In this document: positions 5,921 through 8,696 of the stretch, piece after piece | Numbering within the stretch: position 1 is the stretch's first letter | Layout: each line of letters starts with the position of its first letter | From: Clostridia bacterium | GTDB taxonomy: Bacteria; Bacillota_A; Clostridia; Christensenellales; Aristaeellaceae | Assembly (NCBI GenBank): GCA_017398245.1 | Contig: JAFQGN010000314.1 | Span: 1-8,696, forward strand | Direction of reading: 5' to 3' | Length of the DNA stretch: 8,696 nucleotides | Made by a program: the position numbers and the translations under genes | Notes under the pieces: generated by a model | Seen by the model: the letters and a program-made list of their open reading frames with translations, nothing else | The model's database searches: none | Told to the model about the DNA's origin: nothing

Positions 5921-6805
5921 TTGGCGCTCCTGTACAATTGGGCTGAGCAATTAAAGAGCCTCTTTTCCAATCTCTTTCTCCAGCCGGACTGGCGTTCCTA
6001 TTTTGATATTATCATCATCGCAATTCTGATTTATCAGGTGCTTAAGCGCCTGATGAAAACGCGCGCAAACAGCGTTATTCGCGGAGTTGCGCTGATTTTG
6101 CTGTGCACATGGCTGAGCGAAGTGCTGCAATTCAACACCATAAACTGGCTTTTGCAGCAGGTGATCAGCATTGGCGCGCTGCTGCTGATCATCGTATTTC
6201 AGCCGGAAGTGCGCCGCGCTCTGGAGCAGATCGGCCGCACGCGCTGGGTCGACGTGCCTTGGCTGAGGCTGGGCAGTGCTTCCGCCAAGACGACCGAACA
6301 GAAGATTGACGAACTGGTGACAGCCTGCGTGCGCCTTGCAAGAAGAAAAGTCGGCGCGCTGATCGTTATGGAACGTTCGACCGGCCTGCAGGACGTTATC
6401 GAAAGCGGAACGACTCTCGACGCCGAAATCTCCGCTCCTCTTCTGGAGAACATCTTCGAGCCTAACACTCCCCTGCATGACGGCGCGGTCGTGATCCGCG
6501 GAGACAGGATCGTCGCAGCGGCGTGCATCCTGCAGCTCTCGGCCGACAGCGGCATCAGCCGCGATTTGGGCACGCGCCACCGCGCTGCGCTTGGCGTGAG
6601 CGAAACGGCGGACAGCATTTCTTTGATCGTTTCCGAAGAGACCGGCATCATTTCTATGGCGCGGGACGGAAAGCTTACGCGCTATCTGGACGAAAATTCG
6701 CTCAAGGCGCTGCTCAAAGGGATTTTTATTGCCGAAAAGAAGCCGGAGGGCGGCCTGATGGCCATGTTCAAGCCGAAGGGAGGCGCCGGAAATGAGAAAA
6801 ACTGA
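5921..6805 (+). CDS. cdaA: Diadenylate cyclase CdaA (c-di-AMP synthase)
   Basis: A 294-residue membrane enzyme that condenses two ATP into cyclic di-AMP, the second messenger controlling potassium and osmolyte balance and cell-wall homeostasis in Bacillota. From the TTG start, three hydrophobic segments are seen at about 28-43, 52-69 and 78-94, followed by the family junction IVFQPEVRRALEQIGR (91-106) and the cytoplasmic DAC/DisA_N domain. Catalytic motifs are intact: LHDGAVVI (185-192, DGA at 187-189) and GTRHRAALG (217-225, RHR at 219-221). SEETGIIS (238-245) is also characteristic. Length is slightly above the usual 270-285 because of a polar C-terminal tail ending KPKGGAGNEKN. cdaR overlaps its last 14 bases, so CdaR synthesis is probably coupled. 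Upstream inverted repeats may regulate it. Confidence 0.96.
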   Translation: MALLYNWAEQLKSLFSNLFLQPDWRSYFDIIIIAILIYQVLKRLMKTRANSVIRGVALILLCTWLSEVLQFNTINWLLQQVISIGALLLIIVFQPEVRRALEQIGRTRWVDVPWLRLGSASAKTTEQKIDELVTACVRLARRKVGALIVMERSTGLQDVIESGTTLDAEISAPLLENIFEPNTPLHDGAVVIRGDRIVAAACILQLSADSGISRDLGTRHRAALGVSETADSISLIVSEETGIISMARDGKLTRYLDENSLKALLKGIFIAEKKPEGGLMAMFKPKGGAGNEKN

Positions 6806-8078
6806 AATCAACTGGCCCGAAACCATTGCGGCGCTGAAAAAAAGCTGGAACATTGTGCGCGGCATCGTTTCGCGTAATATCGGCCTGAAGTGCCTTAGCA
6901 TTCTGATGGCGCTGTTTTTGTGGAGTTATGTGATTACAACAAACCCGAACATCACGCGCAATAAGATGGTAAGCGACATTGGCATGTATGTGACGGGACA
7001 GTCCATGCTGACTTCGAGAAACCTTGCGCTGGTGACGGATGTGGCATCGGAGCTGGACGATATCAGCGCCCGCGTTACTGTTCCGCAGTCCAGCTTCGGT
7101 CTTGTAACGGATGCAAATGTGCGCGCCGAAGTAGATCTGACCGGCATTCGCACGACTGGAAGACATATGGTGAACCTGAAGGGTACGTCGGTATATGGCG
7201 ACGTCGTGCAGCTCTGGCCTGAGTTCATTGAAGTAGAAGTCGAAGAACTCGTGCAGAGGTATGTGCCGGTGAACGTGCATCTTTCCGGCGAGGATGCGGA
7301 TTCCTATTGGTATTCCAAGCGCATGAACCCCACGCAGGTAACGGTCAGCGGCCCCGCCTCGCTCGTGCAGACGGTCGCTTCGGCGGACATCACCCTTGAT
7401 GTTTCGGACATTACCTCCTCTTACGCCAGGGCCGAGCAGTTCACGCTGCATACATCCAAGGGAGAGGACATCACGGCTCCTCTGACGTGTTCCACATCCT
7501 CCATCATGGTCTATCTGGACGTGTACCCTGCCAAGACCGTGCCGATCACGGATGATATGGACGTGATTCTGACAGGGTCGGTGCCGACCGGTTTCGAGAT
7601 CACATCGGTCGAGGCCTCCCCCTCTACAGTTGTGATCGCCGCTGATTCGTCGCTGCTGGATACGATCGATTCGCTCTCCTTCAGCAAGATCGACGTTTCG
7701 CACCGCACGTCCTCGTTCACAAGGACGGTAAACCTGAGCAGTCTGAGCGGTCTGAAGTATGTTTCGACCAACCAGATCTCGGTCAGCGTGACGATCTCCG
7801 AAATCGATACGACGCGTAAGTTTGACGACGTGCCGGTCGCCTTTGTAAACGGTTCCGAGGGCTTGAAGGCCAATGTGGAAACGGACAGCATATCGGTCGT
7901 AGTAACAGGGCCGTATACTCAGGTAGACGCGATGACGAAAGACAGCATCATCGCTACGGTCGACTTGACAGGGCTGGAAGCCGGCGAGTACGATCTACCG
8001 GTATATGTTACGGTCGAAAGTCTGCCCGGTATTTCGTGCACGGCTGTTCCCGCCGACATTACTGTAAACCTTAAATAG
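6792..8078 (+). CDS. cdaR: CdaR, YbbR-domain regulator of CdaA
   Basis: A 428-residue membrane-anchored protein that in Bacillus, Listeria and Staphylococcus binds CdaA and modulates c-di-AMP synthesis. A short cytoplasmic N-terminus is followed by one transmembrane segment (about 30-48, NIGLKCLSILMALFLWSYVI), whose KxLSILxAxxLWxYV pattern is typical of the family. The rest is extracellular and made of about four YbbR-like beta repeats, near residues 60-150, 155-245, 248-336 and 345-428, each with a recurring pattern such as VTVSGPASLVQTVASADITLD (183-203) or VVVTGPYTQVDAM (369-381). AAGGGAGG (6776-6783) is 8 bases before the ATG. The 14-base overlap with cdaA indicates a fixed partnership. 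Only two cysteines outside the anchor are seen (233, 416), and no enzymatic motif. Confidence 0.94.
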   Translation: MRKTEINWPETIAALKKSWNIVRGIVSRNIGLKCLSILMALFLWSYVITTNPNITRNKMVSDIGMYVTGQSMLTSRNLALVTDVASELDDISARVTVPQSSFGLVTDANVRAEVDLTGIRTTGRHMVNLKGTSVYGDVVQLWPEFIEVEVEELVQRYVPVNVHLSGEDADSYWYSKRMNPTQVTVSGPASLVQTVASADITLDVSDITSSYARAEQFTLHTSKGEDITAPLTCSTSSIMVYLDVYPAKTVPITDDMDVILTGSVPTGFEITSVEASPSTVVIAADSSLLDTIDSLSFSKIDVSHRTSSFTRTVNLSSLSGLKYVSTNQISVSVTISEIDTTRKFDDVPVAFVNGSEGLKANVETDSISVVVTGPYTQVDAMTKDSIIATVDLTGLEAGEYDLPVYVTVESLPGISCTAVPADITVNLK

Positions 8079-8086
8079 TTCCCGGA

Positions 8087-8094
8087 AAAGAGGG
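8087..8094 (+). promoter_or_regulatory. Ribosome binding site deciding the TTG start at 8102
   Basis: AAAGAGGG ends 7 bases before the TTG at 8102, within the 23-base gap after cdaR. No equally good site precedes the first internal ATG (residue 14), so the TTG is taken as the start. Confidence 0.7.
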
Positions 8095-8101
8095 CAGCAT
8101 C

Positions 8102-8644
8102 TTGTTCTACACGTATTATACCGATACTCTGGTCACGCTGATGCTTGGCTGGATCCGCGGGTTAACTGATTGGATCTGGAAACTGATCAGCATGGGCGAT
8201 GGTTCTGGCGGAAGAATCTTTCTTGCGTGGTTTTCCAGCAATTGGCTAAAACTCGTTCTGGTCATGATCGCAATTGGCGTTGCGGTGGATTGGATCGTAT
8301 GGCTGATCCGCTGGAGGCCATACTGGCTGTGGTTCGGCAAGAAGCGGCGTATACTGGATGATACCCGTCCTTCTGTTAATCCAGCGTATGCAACCGGAAG
8401 AACGGTTGCGCCGCACTTTGCCGGCACGGCGCTCGGCCGAAAGGAAAGCCCTGCGATAGATGAATTCCCGCAGGATGAGCTTTTCGACGTAATTTCGCCA
8501 GCCATCGGCCAAACCAAGGCTCCTGCACAGCATTCGGCGCTTGTCGGCCAGTCAGTCCATCAATACATTGATGGACGCACGCGCGTAAACCCTCAAAAAC
8601 CCAAGGAGAAGCCAAAGACGAATGATATCGAATGGTTTGAATAA
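8102..8644 (+). CDS. Trp-rich membrane protein of unknown function behind cdaR
   Basis: A 180-residue protein I do not recognise. The N-terminal 30 residues form an aromatic, amphipathic stretch (MLGWIRGLTDWIWKLIS at 14-30). A clear transmembrane helix follows at about 48-70 (NWLKLVLVMIAIGVAVDWIVWL), ending at basic residues and WRPYWLWFGKKRR (71-83), which suggests a cytoplasmic C-terminus by the positive-inside rule. Eleven tryptophans, ten in the first 77 residues, point to extensive membrane-interface contact. The remaining 100 residues are polar, Pro/Ala-rich and probably largely disordered, ending in a lysine-proline run and an acidic-aromatic EWFE tail. It follows cdaR by 23 bases on the same strand and its end overlaps the next gene by 23 bases, so it is part of the same transcript. 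A partner or adaptor of the CdaA-CdaR complex is one possibility; this is context only. Confidence 0.75.
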   Translation: MFYTYYTDTLVTLMLGWIRGLTDWIWKLISMGDGSGGRIFLAWFSSNWLKLVLVMIAIGVAVDWIVWLIRWRPYWLWFGKKRRILDDTRPSVNPAYATGRTVAPHFAGTALGRKESPAIDEFPQDELFDVISPAIGQTKAPAQHSALVGQSVHQYIDGRTRVNPQKPKEKPKTNDIEWFE

Positions 8645-8696
8645 GTATACTCTGCCACAGAAGCGGATCATCGTGATTGCCGGGCATTACGGCAGC
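8622..8696 (+). CDS. Partial P-loop ATPase-like protein (N-terminus only)
   Basis: The first 25 codons are visible before the window ends. The peptide begins MISNGLNKYTLPQKR and continues IIVIAGHYGS. A short basic lead, a hydrophobic beta strand and the glycine-rich GHYGS look like the start of a Walker A loop (GxxGSGKT/S) in a P-loop nucleotide-binding protein, possibly of the MinD/ParA/CobQ-like type; the lysine itself lies beyond the edge, so this is unconfirmed. The ATG at 8622 lies inside the end of the membrane-protein gene in another frame, with AAGGAG (8603-8608) 13 bases upstream, a rather long spacing. An in-frame TTG at 8637 is an alternative start but has no nearby Shine-Dalgarno. 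Confidence 0.6.
   Translation, partial: MISNGLNKYTLPQKRIIVIAGHYGS

Noticed and set aside
5951..6901. A 316-codon minus-strand frame opposite cdaA
   Set aside because: cdaA on the other strand carries intact DGA and RHR motifs; the antisense product is low-complexity-like and unsupported.
6768..7703. A 311-codon minus-strand frame opposite cdaR
   Set aside because: Antisense shadow of a YbbR-domain protein; His/Arg-rich translation with no family resemblance.
8644..8696. Treating the last bases as an untranslated end after the membrane protein
   Set aside because: The third frame is open from the ATG at 8622 to the edge and gives a beta strand plus glycine-rich loop, so a partial gene is the better reading.

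Overview
The window looks like chromosome from a moderately GC-rich member of the Bacillota, most likely class Clostridia. The evidence is a cdaA-cdaR pair (diadenylate cyclase plus its YbbR-domain regulator), strong purine-rich ribosome binding sites before almost every gene, frequent TTG/GTG starts, and tight same-strand operons. There are no tRNA or rRNA genes, CRISPR arrays, transposases or integrases in the window.

Left part (1-3292, minus strand): a surface-polysaccharide operon. It is transcribed leftward from a promoter near 3332-3360. In transcription order it encodes a GT4 glycosyltransferase (2225-3292), a second GT4 enzyme (1014-2201), a TupA-like ATP-grasp protein (62-988), and the first 23 codons of a third GT4-like gene (1-69) that runs off the window. 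Gaps are 23 and 25 bases, followed by an 8-base overlap. Together these genes look like part of a pathway that assembles or decorates a cell-surface glycan.

Middle (3293-5741): a 197-base divergent intergenic region carries a promoter in each direction. It leads rightward into a Nudix hydrolase of the ADP-ribose pyrophosphatase type, a Gfo/Idh/MocA-family dehydrogenase, and a GNAT N-acetyltransferase. The last two are 4 bases apart and probably translationally coupled.

Right part (5742-8696, plus strand): a 179-base intergenic region with three inverted repeats precedes the cyclic-di-AMP module. cdaA starts at a TTG and overlaps cdaR by 14 bases. An unrecognised Trp-rich membrane protein (TTG start) follows. 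The start of a probable P-loop ATPase overlaps its end by 23 bases and is cut by the window edge. The usual firmicute neighbour glmM is not directly downstream of cdaR, so the two genes behind cdaR are the least explained part of the window.

No clearly new defence or mobile system is visible. The best leads are the uncharacterised gene pair behind cdaA-cdaR, the structured leader before cdaA, and the palindrome over the -10 box of the glycan operon promoter.
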